A program made the translations under genes and the position numbers. This document shows positions 53,805 through 61,193 of a stretch of 64,000 nucleotides of DNA, one piece after another. Positions within the stretch are counted from its first letter, which is position 1. Each line of letters opens with the position of its first letter. The notes below the pieces were generated by a model. That model had not been told where the DNA came from and did not search any database. It saw only the letters and a program-made list of their open reading frames with translations. The stretch is from Phaeocystidibacter marisrubri (GTDB taxonomy: Bacteria > Bacteroidota > Bacteroidia > Flavobacteriales > Schleiferiaceae): assembly GCF_008933165.1 (NCBI RefSeq), contig NZ_WBVQ01000002.1:1015569-1079568 (forward strand). The letters run 5' to 3'.

Positions 53805-54965
53805 ATGGACAAGATGGAAATTGGCGTCATTGGAGCAGGCGCTATGGGTAATGGCATTGCCCAAATTGCCGCACAAAGCGGTCACGTGGTATATGTATAC
53901 GACACCAAGACCAACGCCCTAGAAAGAGCAGCTTCTAAACTCAAGGCGGTTCTCGATCGCCTTGTTGAGAAAGAAAAAATATCCAACGAAGAAGCAACGG
54001 CCACATATAATAGAGTTCGATACGTAGACTCACTGAGCCCACTAAAAAACGTAGGACTTGTTATTGAAGCCATCATTGAGAACCTCTCTGCAAAACAGAG
54101 CGTGTTCAAGTTGCTTGATGATCTCGTTGCCCCAACCACTGTTCTCGCTTCCAATACCTCTTCACTTAGCATCGCTTCCATTGGAGCTGGAATTGAGAAC
54201 CCCGAGCGCGTTATGGGAATTCATTTCTTCAACCCTGCGCCATTGATGCCGTTGGTAGAAATCGTTCCTTCCATGAGCACGGACATGAAGCTCGTAGAGG
54301 AAATTCGCGCACTCATCAATTCTTGGAAAAAAGTCACCGTACTTGCCAAGGACACCCCGGGGTTCATTGTAAACCGAGTGGCCCGTCCATTCTATTCTGA
54401 AGCCATCAAAATGATGGAAGAAGGAGTAGCCGACATGGCGACCATCGATTGGGCAATGCGCGAAATTGGCGGGTTCCGGATGGGGCCATTTGAACTGACG
54501 GACCTCATTGGTCACGATGTGAATTACGTGGTGACGGAAACCGTTTGGGAACAGTTTTATTACGATCCACGCTTCCGTCCATCCATCAGTCAAAAACGCC
54601 TTGTAGAGGGGCAATTGTTCGGACGCAAGTCGGGCAGAGGTTGGTTCGACTATACAGAGGGCGCTGCAAAGCCAACTCCAGTAGAAGATACTGAACTCGG
54701 TCAAATGATCGTAGATCGAATTGTAGCCATGCTTGTAAACGAAGCCGCTGATGCCCTGCTCTTGGGAATTGGAACCGCAGAAGAAATTGATCTGGCTATG
54801 ACCAAAGGTGTGAACTATCCAAAAGGCCCACTCACTTGGGCCAATGAAATAGGATTGGACGTTGTGTTAGGTCGACTGAACACACTCTTCGAGGAGTATG
54901 GAGACGATCGTTATCGACCATGTGTACTTCTCAAAAGAACAGTAGCCGCTGGCGAGAACTTCTAA
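53805..54965 (+). CDS. paaH: 3-hydroxyacyl-CoA dehydrogenase PaaH
   Basis: PaaH oxidises 3-hydroxyadipyl-CoA to 3-oxoadipyl-CoA with NAD. The 386-residue protein has an N-terminal Rossmann fold (IGVIGAGAMGNGIAQIAAQ, about 6-24), ASNTSSLSI, MGIHFFNPAPLMPLVEIV (about 137-154) with the catalytic His, and DTPGFIVNRVARPF. The C-terminal domain is duplicated, as in longer PaaH proteins. The start touches the paaG stop; a second ATG three codons in is also possible. A hairpin follows the stop. Confidence 0.92.
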   Translation: MDKMEIGVIGAGAMGNGIAQIAAQSGHVVYVYDTKTNALERAASKLKAVLDRLVEKEKISNEEATATYNRVRYVDSLSPLKNVGLVIEAIIENLSAKQSVFKLLDDLVAPTTVLASNTSSLSIASIGAGIENPERVMGIHFFNPAPLMPLVEIVPSMSTDMKLVEEIRALINSWKKVTVLAKDTPGFIVNRVARPFYSEAIKMMEEGVADMATIDWAMREIGGFRMGPFELTDLIGHDVNYVVTETVWEQFYYDPRFRPSISQKRLVEGQLFGRKSGRGWFDYTEGAAKPTPVEDTELGQMIVDRIVAMLVNEAADALLLGIGTAEEIDLAMTKGVNYPKGPLTWANEIGLDVVLGRLNTLFEEYGDDRYRPCVLLKRTVAAGENF

Positions 54966-54973
54966 CCCATCAG

Positions 54974-55007
54974 CAGACCTTTCAATTCAACTGGGTTGGA
55001 AGGTCTG
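54974..55007. terminator. Hairpin after paaH
   Basis: CAGACCTTTC pairs with GAAGGTCTG (one wobble) across a 14-base loop. There is no strong T-run beyond it, so it may be a weak terminator. It is followed by an independent promoter box at 55065. Confidence 0.45.
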
Positions 55008-55064
55008 ATTGGAAAACTTAAAGCGATAAACCCCTCGTTAACAGACGCCTCCCCCCAAACCCCC

Positions 55065-55072
55065 TATCTTTG
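55065..55072 (+). promoter_or_regulatory. Putative -7 box abutting the 55077 gene
   Basis: TATCTTTG fits TANNTTTG and ends four bases (AATT) before the ATG at 55077, implying a leaderless or almost leaderless transcript. Confidence 0.45.
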
Positions 55073-55076
55073 AATT

Positions 55077-55583
55077 ATGCATAACGACGCACTCGAAAGC
55101 GCGATTCGCGAACTCAAACTCACTAGCGAAGCCCAGTGGACTCAAATGTTAGGTGAAGTGATGGATGAGCAACCTCATCTCATGTCTTTCATCATGAATT
55201 TGGCGGACGATTTTTCGGAAGAAGTGCACGAACAACTCATGCGTGCCACGGTGCTTCTTTCCATCGCATTTAAAAAGACCGGCATTCAGATTGAACTCAT
55301 CACGCCCGCAGGACTCGACAAGGTATTAGAAGAAAAGGTTGAAGCCTATGAATCCTTAGCTGAAGGTGAAGATCTGAACCCTGAATTGTTGAGTGAAGTT
55401 GCGAATAGTCCACTCGTTTTTGAGAGAGTTCGTCAGTGGTTTGTTGCCGAGCTTGGTGAATACATGCCACTTCTGGAAGAATCTCAAAACAATATAGGTC
55501 TCCTAGTAGATGTTATTATATCTTCCATGGAGGAATTTGCCGTTGACCCGAACAGCAAAACCAATACACCAACTGATGCCTAG
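55077..55583 (+). CDS. Acidic protein of unknown function in the paa cluster
   Basis: This 168-residue, mostly helical, strongly acidic cytoplasmic protein (MSFIMNLADDFSEEVHEQLM, EKVEAYESLAEGEDLNPELL, VDVIISSMEEFAVD) has no signal peptide, membrane segment or metal motif. I do not recognise the family. It is expressed from its own promoter-like box and overlaps paaI by 8 bases, so it is probably coupled to paaI, the histidine kinase and paaJ. A regulatory or chaperone-like role in phenylacetate metabolism is possible but unsupported. Confidence 0.75.
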   Translation: MHNDALESAIRELKLTSEAQWTQMLGEVMDEQPHLMSFIMNLADDFSEEVHEQLMRATVLLSIAFKKTGIQIELITPAGLDKVLEEKVEAYESLAEGEDLNPELLSEVANSPLVFERVRQWFVAELGEYMPLLEESQNNIGLLVDVIISSMEEFAVDPNSKTNTPTDA

Positions 55584-55998
55584 TAGATCCGAAGCCATTG
55601 TCGATTATATGATGACCAACGACGCTTTTAGTCGATGGTTAGGAATTGAAGTGATATCCGTCCGAGAAGGCGCTGTCACTTTGAAAATGACGGTGAGGGA
55701 TGAAATGACCAATGGCTTCAAGATTGCGCATGGAGGGATTAGCTACAGTCTAGCTGACAGCGCTCTCGCTTTTGCATCGAATGGATATGGCCATCAGGCT
55801 GTGAGTATTGAAACCTCAATCTCGCACACGCGACCAGTTTTTGGAGGCGATGTGTTGACCGCCCAAGCGCGAGAGTTAAATCGTTCTAAACGAATAGGAA
55901 TCTACGAAATCACCGTCACCAACCAAAAGAATGAAACAGTAGGACTTTTTAAAGGCACCGTTTTCATTCGACCCGAAGAATGGCCAACCAATCTCTAA
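55576..55998 (+). CDS. paaI: Hotdog-fold thioesterase PaaI
   Basis: PaaI hydrolyses aberrant aryl-CoA or ring-hydroxylated CoA thioesters, freeing CoA in the phenylacetate path. The 140-residue protein has WLGIEVISVREGAVTLKM (about 20-37), NGFKIAHGGISYSLADSALA (about 44-63; Gly-Gly and Asp of the hotdog active site) and SIETSISHTRPVFGGD. The ATG at 55576 was chosen because the hotdog domain starts right after it; the longer frame starts inside the preceding gene. It overlaps the histidine-kinase gene by 19 bases. Confidence 0.92.
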   Translation: MPSRSEAIVDYMMTNDAFSRWLGIEVISVREGAVTLKMTVRDEMTNGFKIAHGGISYSLADSALAFASNGYGHQAVSIETSISHTRPVFGGDVLTAQARELNRSKRIGIYEITVTNQKNETVGLFKGTVFIRPEEWPTNL

Positions 55999-56903
55999 GC
56001 ACACCGAATTCGAAACGAACCTGGCTCAACCCGGGTAAGGCAACCCTATTTACATCCCTGCTTTCCACAGGTGTCTACATTTTGATTTGGATTTTCCCCC
56101 TTCAACTCGATCCAAACGGATGGGTGGGGATTCCCATTTCGGCTTGTATTCCCGTTGTATTGGGTTATCCTCGAATTCGCTACGCCAACAAGTTAATGCG
56201 CGAAGTGGAGGAGCTCAATGAAAGATTGAGTGAACAAAATGTGCTTCGCGAAAAATTACTAGCCATTATTGGTCATGATGTTCGCGGACCACTTGCCAGT
56301 TTAGCGGGACTTGTCGATCTGATGGATTCCGAAGGAATGTCGCCTGCCGAATTTAAAAAGTGGCTAGACAAGGTCCGTCCAGAACTCGAATTCACCAGAG
56401 AAACCCTAGATCGATTGGTGTATTGGGCCAAGCTCCAAATGACAGGCATAGTTGAAGATAAAGAGTTCCGCCTTGGAGAAATCAGGAGCGTTGTTGAAAG
56501 TAACGCCAACCAAATGGCAGCAGGAAGAAACATCGATATAACCTTTGATTGGGATCAGAACACCTTCATTTCGGGAGATCGAATGGCCATTCAAATCACC
56601 TTGAGCAACTTGCTGCACAACGCTGTGAAACACAGTCCAGATAACAGCTCCGTTAGCGTTCGTTCTGAAACTGGAAACAAAGAGATCATGATCCTCATAG
56701 AAGACAGTGGTCAGGGCATTACCCAAAGTGAGTTAAACCAACTGTTTCTAGGGCCTATCGACAAAAACGACCACTACGCTACAGGACTTGGAGTTGGTCT
56801 ATTCCTATGTAAAGAATTTGTGCAAATGAATGGTGGAACCATAACTGCCGAGAATGTGTTAGGTGGGGGTGCCCGATTCTGCATAACTTTGAAGCTCGCT
56901 TAA
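55980..56903 (+). CDS. Membrane-associated sensor histidine kinase
   Basis: This 307-residue protein has two membrane helices near the N-terminus (about 21-40 and 49-64) with almost no periplasmic loop, then a coiled linker. The H box is IIGHDVRGPLASL (phospho-acceptor His99), followed by a HATPase domain with the N box LLHNAVKHS, EDSGQGI and GLGVGLFLCKEF. All key residues are present. No response regulator lies next to it. It is embedded between paaI (19-base overlap) and paaJ (14-base gap), so it should be made together with phenylacetate enzymes and may sense an internal or membrane signal linked to the pathway. Confidence 0.9.
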   Translation: MANQSLSTPNSKRTWLNPGKATLFTSLLSTGVYILIWIFPLQLDPNGWVGIPISACIPVVLGYPRIRYANKLMREVEELNERLSEQNVLREKLLAIIGHDVRGPLASLAGLVDLMDSEGMSPAEFKKWLDKVRPELEFTRETLDRLVYWAKLQMTGIVEDKEFRLGEIRSVVESNANQMAAGRNIDITFDWDQNTFISGDRMAIQITLSNLLHNAVKHSPDNSSVSVRSETGNKEIMILIEDSGQGITQSELNQLFLGPIDKNDHYATGLGVGLFLCKEFVQMNGGTITAENVLGGGARFCITLKLA

Positions 56904-56917
56904 ACCCACATTTTCCC

Positions 56918-58129
56918 ATGAAAGAAGCCTATATCGTAGATGGAATCCGAACAGCCGTAGGCAGTTTTGGAGGAACACTAGCAGCTGTACGAACAGACGA
57001 TTTAGCCGCGCATGTAATTCGCGCCTTGGTTGAAAGACATCCCAACTTAGATAAATCTGCCATTGACGACGTCATCCTTGGCTGTGCCAATCAAGCCGGT
57101 GAAGACAACCGAAATGTTGCAAGAATGGCCTTGCTTTTAGCTGATTTGCCGTGGACAGTTCCCGGAGAAACCGTGAATAGACTTTGCGCCTCAGGTATGA
57201 GTGCTGCCATTCACGCATCTCGGGCTATTGCTCACGGAGATGGTGATCTGTTCATCACGGGAGGAGTTGAAAACATGACTCGCGGCCCTTATGTGATGAG
57301 CAAACCTAGTAAAGCCTATGGTACAGATAGCAAGATGTATGATTCTAGCTTTGGATGGCGCTTTGTCAATCCCAAGATGAAAGAACTGTACGGCACAGAT
57401 GCAATGGGCGAGACGGCGGAGAACTTGGTGGACAAGTACAACATCTCTAGAGAAGATCAAGATGCCTTTGCCCTCCGTTCTCAAATGAAGGCTTCGGAAG
57501 CTCAAAGAAATGGCCGACTTGCCCTTGAAATCACACCTGTGAGCATTCCTCAACGAAAGGCTGATCCTATCGTATTTGAGGCAGATGAATTTGTGAAAAG
57601 CAATTCAACTCTAGACATTCTTGCTAAACTTCGCCCGGCATTTAGACCGAATGGAAGTGTTACCGCAGGAAACAGCTCTGGCCTTAACGACGGTGCAGCA
57701 GCTTTGCTCATAGCCAGTGCCGAAGGTTTGAAAAAGCACAACTTGACTCCAATGGCTAAAATTGTGTCGAGTGGTGTTTCCGGTGTTGAACCGAGAATCA
57801 TGGGTATAGGACCTGTTTACGCTTGTCAAAAAGCACTAGACAAGGCAGGTTTAACTCTGGATGACATGGATATCATCGAGTTGAATGAAGCATTCGCTGC
57901 ACAAGTTTTGGCTTGTACAAGAGAAATGGGTCTTGCCGACGACGATCCGAGAATTAATCCGAATGGTGGTGCCATTGCCATTGGACACCCATTGGGCGTA
58001 ACAGGATCTAGAATTCTTCAAACGGCAGCCCTTGAGCTCATCGCTCAGAAGAAAAGATATGCGTTGGTTTCCATGTGCATCGGCGTTGGCCAAGGCTATG
58101 CTACCATTTTGGAAAATCAACAGCTGTAA
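56918..58129 (+). CDS. paaJ: 3-oxoadipyl-CoA thiolase PaaJ
   Basis: PaaJ cuts 3-oxoadipyl-CoA to acetyl-CoA and succinyl-CoA, the last step of phenylacetate breakdown. The 403-residue protein has catalytic Cys90 in NRLCASGMSA, the Asn-Glu-Ala-Phe motif in LNEAFAAQVLA, GGAIAIGHPLGVTGSR with the catalytic His, and CIGVGQG with the second Cys. The length is normal. Assignment as PaaJ rather than a general thiolase rests on its position. The YdeI-like gene starts three bases after its stop with a GTG. Confidence 0.92.
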   Translation: MKEAYIVDGIRTAVGSFGGTLAAVRTDDLAAHVIRALVERHPNLDKSAIDDVILGCANQAGEDNRNVARMALLLADLPWTVPGETVNRLCASGMSAAIHASRAIAHGDGDLFITGGVENMTRGPYVMSKPSKAYGTDSKMYDSSFGWRFVNPKMKELYGTDAMGETAENLVDKYNISREDQDAFALRSQMKASEAQRNGRLALEITPVSIPQRKADPIVFEADEFVKSNSTLDILAKLRPAFRPNGSVTAGNSSGLNDGAAALLIASAEGLKKHNLTPMAKIVSSGVSGVEPRIMGIGPVYACQKALDKAGLTLDDMDIIELNEAFAAQVLACTREMGLADDDPRINPNGGAIAIGHPLGVTGSRILQTAALELIAQKKRYALVSMCIGVGQGYATILENQQL

Positions 58130-58132
58130 ACC

Positions 58133-58729
58133 GTGTCTTCTGCGAGTCAAAAAATAGACGAATACATTGAGAAAAAAGGCGAAGGATGGAAAGGAGAATG
58201 TCTGAACCACCTTCGTCAAATTCTCAATTCATGTGACGTAGAAGAAGCGGTGAAATGGGGCATGCCCACTTATGTGAACCATGGGAATGTGGTAGGATTG
58301 GCCGCTTTCAAAAATCACGTTGCCTTGTGGTTCTTTCAAGGTGTATTCCTTCAAGATGAAGCAGGGATTCTCACCACCAGTGATGGGACTTCAAAAGCCA
58401 TGCGCCAGATTCGATTTGAAGAAGGTGATGTTATCCCTGACGAATTGCTGATCGCTTACATTCGTGAAGCCATTTCCAATTCAATTGAAGGAAAATCACT
58501 GCCTCCTGAAAAGAAAGAAGAACTCCCTCTTCCCAAAATGCTTGAAACAGCGCTATCCGCTGACGAGTTGCTTCGAGAGAAATTCTATGCGCTCACCATG
58601 ACCCAGCGAAACGAATATGCGGAACACATCGGCAGTGCTAAAAGGGAAGAAACCGCAAAACGTCGATTGGAAAAGTGCCTCAACTATATTCGCGAGGGAC
58701 TGGACCTCAACCATAAGTACCGAAAGTAA
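58133..58729 (+). CDS. YdeI/OmpD-associated, DUF1801-type protein
   Basis: This 198-residue cytoplasmic protein has a DUF1801-like N-terminal half (RQILNSCDVEEAVKWGMPTY, VGLAAFKNHVALWFFQGVFL) and a C-terminal YdeI-type helical region (LETALSADELLREKFYALT, RNEYAEHIGSAKREETAKRR). The family is broadly linked to stress or cationic-peptide tolerance, but its molecular function is not settled. It starts with GTG three bases after paaJ, and its stop overlaps the paaY ATG by one base, so it is firmly inside the paa operon. Why is unclear. Confidence 0.8.
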   Translation: MSSASQKIDEYIEKKGEGWKGECLNHLRQILNSCDVEEAVKWGMPTYVNHGNVVGLAAFKNHVALWFFQGVFLQDEAGILTTSDGTSKAMRQIRFEEGDVIPDELLIAYIREAISNSIEGKSLPPEKKEELPLPKMLETALSADELLREKFYALTMTQRNEYAEHIGSAKREETAKRRLEKCLNYIREGLDLNHKYRK

Positions 58730-59316
58730 TGGCTATCTACAAATTCAACGGGTTCACCCCTGTCATCCACCCAAGTGCGTTTGTACATCCACAAGCGAAT
58801 GTGACCGGAGATGTCATCATTGGCCAGGATGTTTACATAGGGCCGGGCTGCGTATTGCGCGGAGATTGGGGTAGAATTGTAATTGAAGACGGCTGTAATG
58901 TCCAAGAAAATTGCACGGTGCACATGTTTCCTGGAGTAACCGTTACCCTGCACAAAGGCGCACACATTGGGCATGGAGCCATTGTTCATGGCGCTTCGGT
59001 TGGAGAAAATTGCCTGGTAGGAATGAACGCAGTCTTAATGGATGAAGTGGTAGTAGAAAAAGAGTGTATCATCGGAGCTCTCTGCTTTGTTCCTCAGAAG
59101 ATGCACATTCCAGAAAGAAGTGTGGTGGTGGGTAATCCTGCCAAAATTGTGAAAGAGGTTACCGACGAAATGATTGAATGGAAAACGGAAGGAACAAAAA
59201 TCTACCAAGGCCTTCCAAAAGAGCTTCACGAATCCTTGGAAGAAGTAGAGCCACTCACTGAGATCGAATCCAATCGCCCCCTTCACAAAACCAACTACGC
59301 TCCTAGAAAAAAATAG
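58729..59316 (+). CDS. paaY: PaaY-like left-handed beta-helix (gamma-carbonic-anhydrase type) protein
   Basis: This 195-residue protein has hexapeptide repeats forming a left-handed beta-helix (VTGDVIIGQDVYIGPGCVL, IEDGCNVQENCTVHM, HKGAHIGHGAIVHGASVGEN). The metal-binding His residues of the gamma-carbonic-anhydrase type are at positions such as HMFPG, HIGHG and VHG. PaaY acts as a thioesterase or helper for PaaI in phenylacetate metabolism. Its ATG shares the last base of the preceding stop, so it is translationally coupled. It is the last gene of the cluster in the window. Confidence 0.9.
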   Translation: MAIYKFNGFTPVIHPSAFVHPQANVTGDVIIGQDVYIGPGCVLRGDWGRIVIEDGCNVQENCTVHMFPGVTVTLHKGAHIGHGAIVHGASVGENCLVGMNAVLMDEVVVEKECIIGALCFVPQKMHIPERSVVVGNPAKIVKEVTDEMIEWKTEGTKIYQGLPKELHESLEEVEPLTEIESNRPLHKTNYAPRKK

Positions 59317-59408
59317 TTTCAATTGAAATTATTTCAGTTTTATCTAGATAATCTGTTAGGATTGAGTGCCTTTTGCTAACTTGGGTCGCGGAAGATCGAA
59401 CAATCTAC

Positions 59409-60938
59409 ATGCGCCTAACTCGCACTTCTTCTATTTGGACACTTATCGCTTTAGCGATCGGGCTGACCTCTACTGTTAAAGGTCAGACAAATTCGTGTGT
59501 CCCACCCACTCAATTCAAGCAAGCTTCCCTTTTGGTTGAAGCTGCAGGCATCACATGGAAAAATAACGGCTCAGCCCAAGAGTGGATTGTAGCTTGGGGC
59601 CCTGCCGGCATTCCGCCAGATAATATGACTCTGCGCTCGAACACTTTCGAACCGCATTTCATCGTGCCTCTTTCCAACGCACAATCTCAAACGGAAGCTT
59701 ACGTCAAGTCCATTTGCGGTATGTCAAGCAGTGATTGGGTTGGACCTATTTCCTTATCCGACCTTTCATCGTGCGCTAATCTCCCTCTTGCGTATAGTAT
59801 CAATGACACCATTTGTGGTGCAGCCGAGGTGCTTTTGGAAGAACCCAATCACGAAAATGTGATTTGGTGGTACGCAGGTTTACCGAGAGCCTACGACCAT
59901 TCGCTTCTCACCGACAGCATCCAAAGCAGTACAACGTACTGGATGATGGCAACGAAAGAAAATGGCAACGATCAACGAATTGGCCCCGATTATGGAAGTC
60001 AGCAGGGAGGGTATGTCAATTTCAACAACAGTCAGGTAATCACCGTAATGGACACCATCCTATTGGATAGTACCACCCTTATTTCCGATGCCGCCGTTTC
60101 TGGTTCAATTCGTCTGCTCAACATCTCGGGAAACATTGTTTATCAAGAGCGTTCATTCTTCTTAGATTCAGATGGCGAACATCGAATTCCCATTCGATTC
60201 CCTCTACTTCCAGGAAGGTATCGCCTTCAAGTCTTGCCCAATCCAGGGGGAGGTCGATTGTTCAGAAGTTCCACTCCGCAGCATTATCCATACGTCCTGC
60301 CCGGACTTCTGTCGGTAGATAGTACCAGCATCGGAATCATCAATCGATATTACTACGCCTTTAATCTATCGGTAAAATCGCTGTGTACAGGCCAAATTGC
60401 TCCCGCACACATCACTGTAGGTCAACAACCATACTCCGGCCCTGACGTACGTGATTCTCTTTGTCTAAGAGATAGTTTATTCATTTTGAATGATCTGCTG
60501 CCCAACCTTCCATTATCCAGTGGGGGGTATTGGACGAGAAAGGGAATGTCCAACCCGATCACCACATTAGATCTTTCCGTGTTCAGTCCGGGTGATCATC
60601 TTCACCTGCAATACATCACCCAAGGCACAATGCACTGTTCGGACACAGCAGAATACAACATTCAATTTTACGATTGCAAAATCGGGCTCACTGAGAATCA
60701 AAAAGACGCTATTGCCATCTACCCTAACCCGGCGGTGAGTCATATTGAAATCGACCTTCCTCACGACGTCAATCTCCAATCCATAACCATTGCTAGCATA
60801 GATGGGAAATCTATGGTTGAAATTGATTCTTACGAAGCCTCTCGCAAAATCGATTTGAGCACATTCTCCAAAGGAGTTTACCTCATTCGTCTTCAATTCG
60901 AAAACGAAGTGATTCACCGCAAATTGGTTATTCGTTAA
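59409..60938 (+). CDS. Secreted T9SS cargo protein, unknown
   Basis: This 509-residue protein has a signal peptide (LTRTSSIWTLIALAIGLTS ... KGQ) and two Ig/fibronectin-like beta regions (about 30-120, with an FN3-like VEAAGITWKNNGSAQEW). Cys residues may pair in the mature protein. The C-terminus is a type A T9SS sorting domain (IAIYPNPAVSHIEIDL, about 434, to the end HRKLVIR). No enzyme motif is visible. I chose the ATG at 59409; the frame upstream has only a TTG. A weak terminator follows. Confidence 0.8.
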   Translation: MRLTRTSSIWTLIALAIGLTSTVKGQTNSCVPPTQFKQASLLVEAAGITWKNNGSAQEWIVAWGPAGIPPDNMTLRSNTFEPHFIVPLSNAQSQTEAYVKSICGMSSSDWVGPISLSDLSSCANLPLAYSINDTICGAAEVLLEEPNHENVIWWYAGLPRAYDHSLLTDSIQSSTTYWMMATKENGNDQRIGPDYGSQQGGYVNFNNSQVITVMDTILLDSTTLISDAAVSGSIRLLNISGNIVYQERSFFLDSDGEHRIPIRFPLLPGRYRLQVLPNPGGGRLFRSSTPQHYPYVLPGLLSVDSTSIGIINRYYYAFNLSVKSLCTGQIAPAHITVGQQPYSGPDVRDSLCLRDSLFILNDLLPNLPLSSGGYWTRKGMSNPITTLDLSVFSPGDHLHLQYITQGTMHCSDTAEYNIQFYDCKIGLTENQKDAIAIYPNPAVSHIEIDLPHDVNLQSITIASIDGKSMVEIDSYEASRKIDLSTFSKGVYLIRLQFENEVIHRKLVIR

Positions 60939-60942
60939 AATT

Positions 60943-60973
60943 TGAAGACCTCGTTAATTTAGGTCATCTTTTC
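60943..60973 (+). terminator. Weak terminator
   Basis: GACCT (60947-60951) pairs with AGGTC (60961-60965) across a 9-base loop, with a T-rich tail (ATCTTTTCC). Confidence 0.4.
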
Positions 60974-61193
60974 CTTGACCTGCATAACTTTCCTTCCGTC
61001 CTTTGTTCCGTATTTACTGGGCTTTACAAGGTGTAAAGAAGTGAAATCTTATTAAAGAAATTCGCAACCTTTCACTTGTTTGTCGCGTAAGTACAATGAC
61101 CGAAGTTTAGAAATAAGCGGAGGTTGAACCCTGATTTTGTGAATTGAGAGGTGAGCAGGATCAGGAAACAACAAAACACAACAAAAACACAAA

